A DNA stretch of 64,000 bases from Chitinolyticbacter albus (GTDB lineage: Bacteria > Pseudomonadota > Gammaproteobacteria > Burkholderiales > Chitinibacteraceae): positions 32,644 to 96,643 of the forward strand of contig NZ_JANBVF010000019.1 of assembly GCF_024437655.1 (NCBI RefSeq). Direction: 5' to 3'. The position numbers and the translations under genes were made by a program. Below are positions 27,904-35,471 of this stretch, one piece after another; position 1 is the stretch's first letter, and each line of letters opens with the position of its first letter. The notes under the pieces are model-generated. The model did no database searches, was not told the DNA's origin, and worked only from the letters and a program-made list of their open reading frames with translations.

Positions 27904-28346
27904 GCACCACCGTCCATTACGCCAGCCTCGACGACCTCGAGACGTTGGCCCCGCTATTCGCCGCCTACCGGGTGTTCTACGAACAGTCCCACGATGTGCC
28001 CGCCGCGCGCGCCTTCCTGCAGGAGCGGCTGGCGCGCCAGGAATCGGTGCTGCTGCTCGCCGAACACGCCGGGCTGCCGGCCGGCTTCATCCAGCTCTAC
28101 CCGTCGTTCTGCTCGATCGCCGCGGCGCGGATCTGGATCCTGTCCGACCTCTACGTCACGCCGGATGCCCGCCAGCACGGCGTGGCCCGGCAACTGATGG
28201 ACAAGGCGTGCGAGCATGGCAGAGCAAGCGGCGCGATCCGGCTGGAGCTCTCCACCGCGCACAGCAACACCCGGGCACAGGCGCTGTACGAATCGCTGGG
28301 TTACGAGCTCGATACGGTGTATCGCTACTACGGCCTGGGATTGTGA
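27900..28346 (+). CDS. GNAT-family N-acetyltransferase coupled to thiG
   Basis: The 148-residue protein has a GNAT core: [21 protein letters not shown] carries the acetyl-CoA loop (R-Q-H-G-V-A) and [13 protein letters not shown] is motif B. Its start overlaps the thiG stop, so the two are translationally coupled. That hints at a link with thiamin metabolism but does not prove it; substrate unknown. A terminator follows at 28405. Confidence 0.82.
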   Translation: MSTTVHYASLDDLETLAPLFAAYRVFYEQSHDVPAARAFLQERLARQESVLLLAEHAGLPAGFIQLYPSFCSIAAARIWILSDLYVTPDARQHGVARQLMDKACEHGRASGAIRLELSTAHSNTRAQALYESLGYELDTVYRYYGLGL

Positions 28347-28383
28347 TCCCGCCGGGCGGGGCAAACACCCTCCCCGCTGCGGG

Positions 28384-28427
28384 TATAATCCGGCCTCGAT
28401 CGCAGGCGCCGCACGCGGCGCCTTTTG
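28384..28427 (+). terminator. Terminator of the thiS-thiG-GNAT unit, with a nearby TATAAT
   Basis: GGCGCCGC-AC-GCGGCGCC (28405-28422) followed by TTTTGCTT is a GC-rich hairpin with a T-run. A perfect -10 hexamer TATAAT at 28384-28389, without a good -35 box, could start the trmB transcript, in which case the hairpin would sit in its leader. Confidence 0.6.
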
Positions 28428-28442
28428 CTTGAGTATCCAGGT

Positions 28443-29150
28443 ATGACCACCGAACAATTGCAAGACGACCAACCGCAATTCATGCGCCGCATCCGCAGCT
28501 TCGTGCTGCGCCAGGGGCATCTGTCCAAGGGACAGGAACGCGCGCTCAACGAGCTCGGGCCGCGCTTTCTCGTGCCCTATGCCGCAGCGCCACTCGATCT
28601 CGTTGCCGCTTTTGGCCGCGCCGCACCCACAGTGCTGGAGATCGGCTTTGGCATGGGCAATGCCACGGCCGAGATTGCCGCGCAGATGCCAGATACCAAT
28701 TATCTGGGCGTTGAAGTCCATACCCCGGGCGTCGGCAGCCTGCTCAAGCTGATCGGCGAGCAGAACCTTGGCAATATCCGCATCGTCCATCACGACGCGG
28801 TCGAGGTGCTGGAACACATGATCGCGCCGGGCAGCCTCGATGGCGCGCACGTGTTCTTCCCCGATCCCTGGCACAAGAAGCGCCACAACAAACGCCGGCT
28901 GATCCAGCCCGAGTTTGTGAAGCAACTGGTCTCGCGCATCCGCCCCGGCGGCTATCTGCATCTGGCGACCGATTGGGAGGACTACGCAATCCAGATGCTG
29001 GACGTGTTGTCCGCCGAGCCACTGCTCGAGAACACCGCCGACGGCTATGCGCCGCGCCCGGACTATCGCCCGCTGACCAAGTTCGAGAACCGTGGCATCA
29101 AGCTCGGCCACGGCGTATGGGATCTGGTGTTCCGGGTGCGCGCAGTCTGA
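28443..29150 (+). CDS. trmB: tRNA (guanine-N7-)-methyltransferase
   Basis: TrmB methylates G46 in the variable loop of tRNAs using S-adenosylmethionine. The 235-residue protein has the SAM-binding motif [12 protein letters not shown], the family motif [15 protein letters not shown] and the C-terminal [15 protein letters not shown] 28443 is preceded by CCAGG; an in-frame TTG at 28425 is less likely. It is followed closely by a small membrane-protein gene. Confidence 0.95.
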   Translation: MTTEQLQDDQPQFMRRIRSFVLRQGHLSKGQERALNELGPRFLVPYAAAPLDLVAAFGRAAPTVLEIGFGMGNATAEIAAQMPDTNYLGVEVHTPGVGSLLKLIGEQNLGNIRIVHHDAVEVLEHMIAPGSLDGAHVFFPDPWHKKRHNKRRLIQPEFVKQLVSRIRPGGYLHLATDWEDYAIQMLDVLSAEPLLENTADGYAPRPDYRPLTKFENRGIKLGHGVWDLVFRVRAV

Positions 29151-29170
29151 GTGTCTACCGGACATAGCCA

Positions 29171-29449
29171 ATGCGCCCAGGAAGACTCGCCGCAATCGCT
29201 TTCCTCACAGCAGCAATGCTGCCATTGGGGTTGTTTCTGGTTACTTTGTTCATCGTGTGGCATGTGTTCAAGGAAATCGTCGGTGCCAGCGGCCACTCTT
29301 TCTTTCGCATTTGCACCACGACGGCTGACGCGCAGTGCACCGCATTCACATGGCTGCACTTGGCCCTGTTCTGCGTGCTTTGTCTGAGCACCGCTGTTTT
29401 GCTAGGCGTAACCGGGATCAGGAAATGGCGGGCCAGCCGTCCCCAATAA
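29171..29449 (+). CDS. Small two-helix membrane protein
   Basis: The 92-residue product has two clear membrane segments (about residues 8-33 and 61-83) with a short loop containing two cysteines (RICTTTADAQC) that could form a disulfide on the outer face. The C-terminus is basic (RKWRASRPQ), suggesting it is cytoplasmic. I do not recognise the family. The gene starts 20 nt after trmB. Confidence 0.55.
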   Translation: MRPGRLAAIAFLTAAMLPLGLFLVTLFIVWHVFKEIVGASGHSFFRICTTTADAQCTAFTWLHLALFCVLCLSTAVLLGVTGIRKWRASRPQ

Positions 29450-29505
29450 TGCGAACGCTGCCCTGCTCGCCACCAAGCCCACGCCGCCCCCATGGCATTC
29501 GCGCA

Positions 29506-29533
29506 GGACAGGCCCTAGACTAGGGCCTGTTCC
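29506..29533. repeat. Hairpin with AGGGCCTGTTCC arms
   Basis: ACAGGCCCTA-GAC-TAGGGCCTGT (29508-29530) is a perfect 10-bp stem, extended by GG/CC with a one-base bulge. The arm AGGGCCTGTTCC recurs in both arms of the large inverted repeat at 50928-51024, so these are likely members of one repeat family. It lies just before the flgP-like gene and may also act as a terminator. Confidence 0.6.
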
Positions 29534-29550
29534 GTCGCCGTTGTAATGCC

Positions 29551-30129
29551 ATGATTCCACGCCTTGCCCTTACCTGCCTGTGCCTGCTGCTGGGCGCCTG
29601 CAGCCTGCTGAAACCACGGGAGGCCCAAACCGAAGCGGCGCCCGCGGTCATCGTGCCACAGGTCATCACCGCGGTCGGCTTCGGTGCGCCCCCCGCGGCC
29701 AAGGAGCTATCGCCGGCGCAGAGGAAGCTGGCGGCGATGCGCGCATCCAAGCTCGACGCCTATCGCGGCCTGATGGAAACGGTATCCGGCGTGCGGCTCT
29801 CCAGCCAGAGCACAGTCGGCATGATGGTCCTCGGTGACGACCGCATGCGTGTGTTCGTCGACGGTTACCTGCGCGGAGCCAGGGTGGTCTCGGTCAAGGA
29901 AAGCAGCGATGGCAGCTTCACCACCACGCTCTCGTTGACGCTGGCGCCGAGCTTTGTCGCTGCGCTCGCGGGTGGCGAGCTGCGCGAGGAGGCGCCACCT
30001 GCCGCCGACCCGGACAGCGCAATCGTCTCCCTCGTCACCCCCGCGCCTGCTCCGGCCGCCAGCGACCAAGCGGCGGTGGAAGTGGTGCCGGATCGCAGTC
30101 CCACCAGCAACTTCTATTACGCGCAATGA
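29551..30129 (+). CDS. flgP: LPP20/FlgP-family outer-membrane lipoprotein
   Basis: The 192-residue product has a lipoprotein signal peptide with lipobox LLGAC (Cys17) and an LPP20-like domain (AMRASKLDAYRGLMETVSGV, then DGYLRGARVVS). In Vibrio and Campylobacter FlgP is part of outer-membrane-associated rings or disks around the flagellar motor. The next gene, overlapping by ATGA at 30126, encodes a FlgT-like protein, the known partner in Vibrio, which supports this naming. The tail after residue 150 is Pro/Ala-rich. Confidence 0.75.
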   Translation: MIPRLALTCLCLLLGACSLLKPREAQTEAAPAVIVPQVITAVGFGAPPAAKELSPAQRKLAAMRASKLDAYRGLMETVSGVRLSSQSTVGMMVLGDDRMRVFVDGYLRGARVVSVKESSDGSFTTTLSLTLAPSFVAALAGGELREEAPPAADPDSAIVSLVTPAPAPAASDQAAVEVVPDRSPTSNFYYAQ

Positions 30130-31433
30130 AGCGGCTACTGCCCCTGCTGCTCGCCACCTGGTTGGCACCCGCCCTTGCCGCATCGGTGATCGGCGTCGCA
30201 CCGCTGGGCAACGATACGGCGCAGGTGCGCGCGCAGGCGCTGGACGATGCCCTGCTCAACGCCGGGCTCGCCGATGGCGCCCGCATCCATGCGCTGGAAG
30301 ACACCACCGATGACGGGCGACTGGCCCAGGCCAGCCAGCTACGCCCCCACAGCCAGCCTTGGGGCTACCGGGTGCTGCGCGAATGGCAGGCGAGTGGGCT
30401 CTACCACATCGAAATCGAGACATTGACCGGTTCAGCGCCAAGTCCCGCGGTTGCAGCAGCAGCCACGCCAGCGGCGGCGCCACCTGCCGAGGCGATTCCC
30501 GCCGCGCCCGCCCCGGAGTCGGTCTGCGACGACGGCTACCGGCGCAAGTTGCTGGTCACGCCCTTCCGCATCCGCCAGCCCGGCCAGGGCAGCGATATCG
30601 GCCAGCTGCAGATCGGTCTGCAGGATGCGCTGACCAGTCGGCTCGCCGACGCCGGCTTCGCCGCCAGCCGCAGTGGCAACGACGCCCCGTTCACCATCGA
30701 TCCCGGCCTGGCCGACCTGCGCCAGCAGCCCGAGCACGTGCGCAGGCTGGCACGGCAGCACGCCACCCAGTTCGTCGTCGGCGGCGTCATCAACGACATG
30801 AGCACCGAGGGTGAGCGCTACACACTGAGCTACGGTGCCAACGATGTCCGACAGGGTGAGCGCAAGCTGGGCTTTATCGTGCCCTTGCTGGACTTCTTCG
30901 AGCCCGGCCTCAAGGCCACGCCGAAAATGCGCTACTTCGACACCGACCTGCTGCTGTTCGACGGCGTATCCGGCGCGCTGATCAGCCGTAAGCGCTTCAC
31001 CGCGCGCGCCGGTGGCCAGGTGATGATGCACAGCGGCACCCGCTTCGGCAGCGCCAGCTTCTACGACACCGGCTACGGCGCCGCCGTGGCACAACAGCTG
31101 GACGAGATAGCCCGCGCCACCCAGGCAGAACTCGGCTGCCTGCCGTTCTCCACCCGCGTGGTCCGCGCCGAGCGCGGCCAGGTTTATCTGGACGCCGGCA
31201 GCATGGCCGGCCTCAAGCCGGGCGACCGGCTGCAACTCTATCGGCTCAGGCCCGGCAGCATGCCGGTGGACGGCCTGATCGAGGGCGAAGCATTGCGCCT
31301 GGGCATGCCGGAGCAACTGGCCGGCACGCTGGTGATCACCCAGACTCAGCCGCAGTTTTCCGTCGCCCAAAGCGAAGGCGGATCGGCGGATGTGGGCGAT
31401 TACGCGCGCGGCGCGAGCAAGCCGCGACGCTAA
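30126..31433 (+). CDS. flgT: FlgT-like flagellar H-ring protein
   Basis: The 435-residue protein has an Ala-rich signal peptide (cleavage near residue 19). An N-terminal domain follows (AQALDDALLNAGL), then an Ala/Pro linker at about residues 100-130, a middle domain (RRKLLVTPFRIRQPGQGSDIGQL to GGVIND), and a C-terminal domain (RGQVYLDAGSMAGLKPGDRLQLY), matching the three-domain FlgT plan. In Vibrio FlgT builds the H ring around the basal body and helps stator assembly. It is translationally coupled to the flgP-like gene. Confidence 0.75.
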   Translation: MKRLLPLLLATWLAPALAASVIGVAPLGNDTAQVRAQALDDALLNAGLADGARIHALEDTTDDGRLAQASQLRPHSQPWGYRVLREWQASGLYHIEIETLTGSAPSPAVAAAATPAAAPPAEAIPAAPAPESVCDDGYRRKLLVTPFRIRQPGQGSDIGQLQIGLQDALTSRLADAGFAASRSGNDAPFTIDPGLADLRQQPEHVRRLARQHATQFVVGGVINDMSTEGERYTLSYGANDVRQGERKLGFIVPLLDFFEPGLKATPKMRYFDTDLLLFDGVSGALISRKRFTARAGGQVMMHSGTRFGSASFYDTGYGAAVAQQLDEIARATQAELGCLPFSTRVVRAERGQVYLDAGSMAGLKPGDRLQLYRLRPGSMPVDGLIEGEALRLGMPEQLAGTLVITQTQPQFSVAQSEGGSADVGDYARGASKPRR

Positions 31434-31805
31434 GTCCCTTGCGGTGTGCAGACCACGGCGGCATCACCGTCACCCCCCTCTAGGTCCGGCTGGCGTCACA
31501 CCCAAACCAGCCCCACCTCGCGGCGTGACCGAAGCACCGTCCTGGCAAGCAGTAACGACGAGCCGACCCTGGCGCGCCACGCGAACCCGCACAGCGTAGT
31601 CGAGCAACAACATATGCATGTTGCCGCACAACCACAACCAATGACGTCGGCATTGACCACATAGTAGAAAGTCCTGATTCTTGCCGGGCACATGCAAACA
31701 CGTGTGACTGAATCTGGTCACGACCGCCCGATCCAGTACCCCCGCAACACCCAACCAAGCCCATACCCACTGGGATGGCTTGCCGTCCTCCGGAGAACAA
31801 CAATC
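31434..31805 (+). other. Leader region of the tandem-module protein gene
   Basis: This 372-base stretch holds no convincing gene. CAACAT-ATGC-ATGTTG at about 31606-31621 is a small palindrome. The last part has GGAG (31794-31797) 8 nt before the start of the next gene. A long leader or several promoters are possible; no consensus sigma-70 or sigma-54 site was recognised. Confidence 0.4.
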
Positions 31806-32504
31806 ATGAAGAAGTATCTCGTATCCGCCGCGCTCGTACTGACGGGCCTGTCCGCCTCTGCATCTGCCGCAACGGAAGTCCGCACTTTCTACGGCTGGCT
31901 GAACAACATGAGCCCGATCACTTTCTGCGACCAGAAATGGCCGGGCTCGCAGGTGGTCGGTGCTTCGGTCGCGGGCCAGTGGGTACAGTGCAGCAAGACT
32001 ACGGCTCCGGCTCCGACCCCCACTCCGGTCCCTCCAGCGCCACAAACGCAAACTTTCTACGGCTGGCTGAACAACATGAGCCCGATCACTTTCTGCGACC
32101 AGAAATGGCCGGGCTCGCAGGTGGTCGGTGCTTCGGTCGCGGGCCAGTGGGTACAGTGCAGCAAGACTACGGCTCCGGCTCCGACCCCCACTCCGGTCCC
32201 TCCAGCGCCACAAACGCAAACTTTCTACGGCTGGCTGAACAACATGAGCCCGATCACTTTCTGCGACCAGAAATGGCCGGGCTCGCAGGTGGTCGGTGCT
32301 TCGGTCGCGGGCCAGTGGGTACAGTGCAGCAAGACTACGGCTCCGGCTCCGACCCCCACTCCGGTCCCTCCAGCGCCACAAACGCAAACTTTCTACGGCT
32401 GGCTGAACAACATGAGCCCGATCACTTTCTGCGACCAGAAGTGGCCGGGCTCGCAGGTGGTCGACGCTTCCGTCGCCGGCAAATGGGTGAAGTGCCGCAA
32501 GTAA
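31806..32504 (+). CDS. Secreted protein of four tandem two-cysteine mini-domains
   Basis: The 232-residue protein has a signal peptide (cleavage after SASASA, about residue 22). Four copies of a 38-residue module follow, beginning TFYGWLNNMS and ending with WVQCSK. They are joined by 18-residue Thr/Pro linkers (TTAPAPTPTPVPPAPQTQ). Each module has two Cys 21 residues apart, likely a disulfide, and conserved Phe, Tyr and Trp residues that could stack on sugars. Such linkers are usual in secreted carbohydrate-active proteins. I do not recognise the module; a binding role (chitin or another polymer) is inference. It has a clear GGAG site and its own terminator. Confidence 0.8.
   Translation: MKKYLVSAALVLTGLSASASAATEVRTFYGWLNNMSPITFCDQKWPGSQVVGASVAGQWVQCSKTTAPAPTPTPVPPAPQTQTFYGWLNNMSPITFCDQKWPGSQVVGASVAGQWVQCSKTTAPAPTPTPVPPAPQTQTFYGWLNNMSPITFCDQKWPGSQVVGASVAGQWVQCSKTTAPAPTPTPVPPAPQTQTFYGWLNNMSPITFCDQKWPGSQVVDASVAGKWVKCRK
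31884..32501 (+). repeat. 168-bp direct tandem repeat inside the secreted-protein gene
   Basis: Units begin at 31884, 32052, 32220 and 32388, exactly 168 bp apart. The first three are identical base for base by eye, and the fourth lacks the linker and differs at several positions near its end. Identity at the DNA level implies very recent expansion or ongoing homogenisation, so copy number may vary between strains. Confidence 0.95.
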
Positions 32505-32520
32505 TTGCGACGGCACTGAT

Positions 32521-32557
32521 CAAACAAAAAACCACCCTCGCGGTGGTTTTTTGTTTG
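32521..32557. terminator. Bidirectional rho-independent terminator
   Basis: CAAACAAAAAACCACC (32521-32536), loop CTCGC, GGTGGTTTTTTGTTTG (32542-32557): a perfect 16-bp stem with an A-rich left arm and T-rich right arm. It can end both the plus-strand secreted-protein transcript and the convergent minus-strand pseudouridine-synthase-like transcript. Confidence 0.93.
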
Positions 32558-32593
32558 GGGACTCGATTCAGTATCGCCCGCAACGACCAGGCA

Positions 32594-33313
32594 TCAAAAC
32601 CGCTCGCCCAGCCCCAGATAGCGCCACTGCCCTGGCGCCAGACCAGTGATGGCGATCTGGCCCACGCGGATACGCTGGCTGCGCGCCAGCGTCAGCCCCG
32701 CTGCGGCGCACAGTACGGCAAGATCCGCGGGCAGGATTTCGCGCAGCACCAACCGCAACTGGCGTTCACCCTGTTGCGTCAGCTTGAACGGCCGTAGCGG
32801 CGCGCCGGCCAAGCTGCGCAGTCCGTTCAGCCGTGCCAGCTGCGGCGCATCGACAGGCTGATCGGTCCATAGCAACCATTCATGCTCGAAATCGTGCGAT
32901 TGCAGCAGCTTGCTCACCAGCCGCCGATCCTGCGTCAGGATGGCAAGGCCGCTGCTCTCGGCCGCCATGGGCGTTGCCAGCTGCAAATGCCGCAGGTGGC
33001 GCTTGAGGAACAGGATGTTGCTGGCGCCATGCGCCTGCCGCTGGGCGGGCCGAACCCACCCCGCCACGCCGTCGTCGCCCTCGGTGAGACCTGCTGGCTT
33101 ATTGAGCAACAGCGTCACGCGCGATGCGCTCACCGCTGCCGGCGCCGCCAGGATCTCGACCTCCTGGCCCGGCAGTACGCGGCTGCCCAGCGTATCGATC
33201 ACCTGGCCATCGACCCGTACGCGCCCCTGCTCGATCAATTCATCGGCCTGGCGCCGCGAATAGGGGCCCAGCTCGGTCAAGCGCTTGGAAAGCCTGATTG
33301 ATTCATCACTCAT
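32594..33313 (-). CDS. RsuA/RluF-like pseudouridine synthase homologue lacking the catalytic Asp
   Basis: The 239-residue protein has an N-terminal S4 RNA-binding domain (IRLSKRLTELGPYSRRQADELI) and a pseudouridine-synthase-like domain (LLLNKPAGL). The family's catalytic motif R-L-D-x-x-T-x-G-L is replaced by PMAAESSGL, so the invariant Asp is Ala and the Arg before it is Pro. The S4 domain could still bind rRNA. It is therefore probably a non-catalytic homologue or uses other residues. ATG 33313 is chosen over 33340 because the S4 domain begins right after it. Confidence 0.75.
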   Translation of the reverse strand: MSDESIRLSKRLTELGPYSRRQADELIEQGRVRVDGQVIDTLGSRVLPGQEVEILAAPAAVSASRVTLLLNKPAGLTEGDDGVAGWVRPAQRQAHGASNILFLKRHLRHLQLATPMAAESSGLAILTQDRRLVSKLLQSHDFEHEWLLWTDQPVDAPQLARLNGLRSLAGAPLRPFKLTQQGERQLRLVLREILPADLAVLCAAAGLTLARSQRIRVGQIAITGLAPGQWRYLGLGERF

Positions 33314-33398
33314 TGCGGTATCCACCAGGCAAAGCACCATTGTACCGGGCGACGATCCCGAACGAGCCGCATGCAGTCTTGAAACAGATGACAGGCTC

Positions 33399-34076
33399 TT
33401 AAACCGCGAAATGTCCGGCCTCGCGCCGTAGCCAGTCGCGGTGCGTGCGCCAGGCCGGGCTGTGCGTCTCGACGATGGCCCAGAAGCGCTCGGAGTGGTT
33501 GAGTTCGGCCAGGTGCGCGAGCTCGTGGATCACCACGTAGTCGATCACTTCGGGCGGGGCCTGCAGCAAACGCCAGTTGAGGCGGATATCGCCCGCCGCC
33601 GTACAACTGCCCCAGCGCGTGCGCGCCGAGGTGAGCTTGAGTGCACGCGGTGTCAGGCCCATCCGTGCCGACCAGACGGCGATGCGTTCGATGAAGTAAG
33701 GCCGCGCGCTGCGTTGCAGGAAGCGGCCGAGTGCCGCAGCCAGTTGTGCCTCGCTGCCCGGCAGGTGAAGTTCGAGCTCAGTGAGCCGCGTACGCGTGGC
33801 GCCGCTATAGAGGATGCGCGGTTGGCCCAGCCAGCATGCGCTGCTGCCGTCGGCGAGGGCTGCACGTGGCGCGGGCAAGGCGTCGAGATGCTTGAGCACC
33901 CAATCGAGCTTGAGCCGCAATACCCGCTCGGCTTCGGCCAGCGGCGCGCGCTGCGGCAGCTGCACCGTCAGTCCCTGCGTATCGATCTTGAGCCCGATCG
34001 AGCGCCGCCGGCTGGAGCGCGCCACCGCATACTCCAGCGTGCGGGTTGGCGTGACGAGGCGGTGCAGCGCAGCCAT
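33399..34076 (-). CDS. YgjP-like zinc metalloprotease
   Basis: The 225-residue protein has the YgjP/DUF45 architecture: an N-terminal beta-rich segment (VARSSRRRSIGLKID) and the SARTRWGSC segment. The zinc-binding HELAH follows at residues 184-188 with NHSERFW after it, the family's third-ligand region. The family is predicted to be metal-dependent proteases; substrates are not established. ATG 34076 lies 4 nt after the plsC stop, so the two are likely one transcript; the longer frame from 34181 overlaps plsC. Confidence 0.85.
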   Translation of the reverse strand: MAALHRLVTPTRTLEYAVARSSRRRSIGLKIDTQGLTVQLPQRAPLAEAERVLRLKLDWVLKHLDALPAPRAALADGSSACWLGQPRILYSGATRTRLTELELHLPGSEAQLAAALGRFLQRSARPYFIERIAVWSARMGLTPRALKLTSARTRWGSCTAAGDIRLNWRLLQAPPEVIDYVVIHELAHLAELNHSERFWAIVETHSPAWRTHRDWLRREAGHFAV

Positions 34077-34080
34077 TGCG

Positions 34081-34812
34081 TCAGAGGTTACGCGGGTGAC
34101 GCGGCCCCTGGCCTTCGAAGGTGGCAAGCTCACCCTCGATCCAGCTTTCCACCTGTTCACCGACCTGGGTTGGCGTGCCATGCGGGTGGATCACCGGGCC
34201 GATGCGCACGGTGATGGTGCCCGGCCATTTGCAAAAGGAGTTGCGTGGCCAGAACTCGCCGGAGTTGAGCGCCACCGGCACGATGGGAATATCGAGCGCC
34301 ATCGCCAGGCGCGGGCCGCCATGCTTGTACTTGCCCCGCTTGCCCGCGGGCACGCGCGTGCCCTCCGGAAAGATCAGGATCCAGAAGCCCTTGGCCAGCC
34401 GGTCGTGCCCTTGGTCCATCAGCAAGCGTTGCGCCTCGGTGCGATTACCGCGATCGATGGCGATCGGCGACAGCGCCCACAGGCCCCAGCCGAAAAACGG
34501 AATCTTCAACAGTTCACGCTTGAGTACGAACACCATGGGCGGAAAGATCTGCTGCAGCGCCATCGTCTCCCAGGCCGACTGGTGCTTGCACAAAATCATG
34601 GCGGGCCCTGCGGGAATGTTCTCGCGCCCCTCGACCACGTAGCGCACGCCGCAGGTGATGCGCAGCCACCACAGCAGCGTATGGGTCCAGCCCGTGATCA
34701 GGCGATAGCGCAGCAGCGGGGGCAGCGGCAGGATCAGGATCGCGAGTATGGCAAACGGCGGGGTCAGCACGACCATGCCGAGCCAGTAGAGAGCGGAACG
34801 GAACCAGATCAT
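34081..34812 (-). CDS. plsC: 1-acyl-sn-glycerol-3-phosphate acyltransferase
   Basis: PlsC acylates lysophosphatidic acid to phosphatidic acid at the inner membrane. The 243-residue product has an N-terminal membrane segment (residues 11-33), the acceptor motif at His77 (CKHQSAWET) and the FPEGTR motif near residue 149. The usual H-x4-D motif is H-x4-E here, a variant also seen in other proteobacterial PlsC proteins as I recall. Its start overlaps the gmhB stop (ATGA at 34809-34812). Confidence 0.9.
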   Translation of the reverse strand: MIWFRSALYWLGMVVLTPPFAILAILILPLPPLLRYRLITGWTHTLLWWLRITCGVRYVVEGRENIPAGPAMILCKHQSAWETMALQQIFPPMVFVLKRELLKIPFFGWGLWALSPIAIDRGNRTEAQRLLMDQGHDRLAKGFWILIFPEGTRVPAGKRGKYKHGGPRLAMALDIPIVPVALNSGEFWPRNSFCKWPGTITVRIGPVIHPHGTPTQVGEQVESWIEGELATFEGQGPRHPRNL

Positions 34813-35363
34813 GGTTGGGCTTCGGAGTTGGGGTGAAGCAGCGTATCGACATAGGCTGCCAGGTTGTCGAACACGCGGGTTCCGGCTGGCAGGTTGCCGG
34901 CGGCCTCGGTCTTGGCGCCGTTGCCGGTGCGTACCAGCACCGGCTTGCCACCGAGTGCGGCGATCGCCTGCAGATCGCGCAGGCTGTCGCCGACCATGGC
35001 GCGATCACCGATGTTGGCGTGGAAACGCCGGCCGATGTCGACCAGCATGCCGGGCAGCGGCTTGCGACAAGTACAGCCTTTGTCCGGCGCATGCGGACAG
35101 AAAAACACCGCATCGATATGACCACCCGATTCGGCGATGGCGCGATGCATCTTGGCGTGGATGGCGTTCAGCGTGTCGATGCCGAACAACCCCCGGCCGA
35201 TCGCCGACTGGTTGGTGGCCACCACCAGCGTCCAGCCAGCGCGCGACAGTTCACTGATCGCCTGCAGGCTGCCAGGAATGGGTACCCACTCGTCCGGCGA
35301 TTTCACAAAATCGGGGCGGTCTTCGTTGATGACGCCGTCGCGATCGAGAATAAGCAGTTTCAT
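34809..35363 (-). CDS. gmhB: D-glycero-beta-D-manno-heptose 1,7-bisphosphate 7-phosphatase
   Basis: GmhB removes the 7-phosphate in ADP-heptose synthesis for the lipopolysaccharide core. The 184-residue HAD-family enzyme has the nucleophile motif LDRDGVIN (Asp7, Asp9), VVATNQSAIGRG, and the zinc-binding CPHAPDKGCTCRKP characteristic of GmhB. ATG 35363 fits the family start MKLLILDRDGV. It is coupled to plsC by overlap and follows glyS, a common order in betaproteobacteria. Confidence 0.93.
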   Translation of the reverse strand: MKLLILDRDGVINEDRPDFVKSPDEWVPIPGSLQAISELSRAGWTLVVATNQSAIGRGLFGIDTLNAIHAKMHRAIAESGGHIDAVFFCPHAPDKGCTCRKPLPGMLVDIGRRFHANIGDRAMVGDSLRDLQAIAALGGKPVLVRTGNGAKTEAAGNLPAGTRVFDNLAAYVDTLLHPNSEAQP

Positions 35364-35471
35364 GGCTTCAAACCGGGAAGGGGGAAGGAGGAGGATGTGA
35401 TGGTCAGCCCGCACCCGCGATCTGGCGCCTTGCCGTGCCCCCTTACCCCATCCCTCTCCTCATTCATCAAT

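Noticed and set aside
31884..32501. CRISPR-like regular repeat spacing
   Set aside because: The 168-bp units are contiguous coding repeats in one reading frame with no unique spacers.
31470..32516. 348-residue open frame antisense to the tandem-module gene, also repetitive
   Set aside because: Its repeats are the mirror of the 168-bp coding repeats; it lacks a ribosome site and the sense strand has a signal peptide and terminator.
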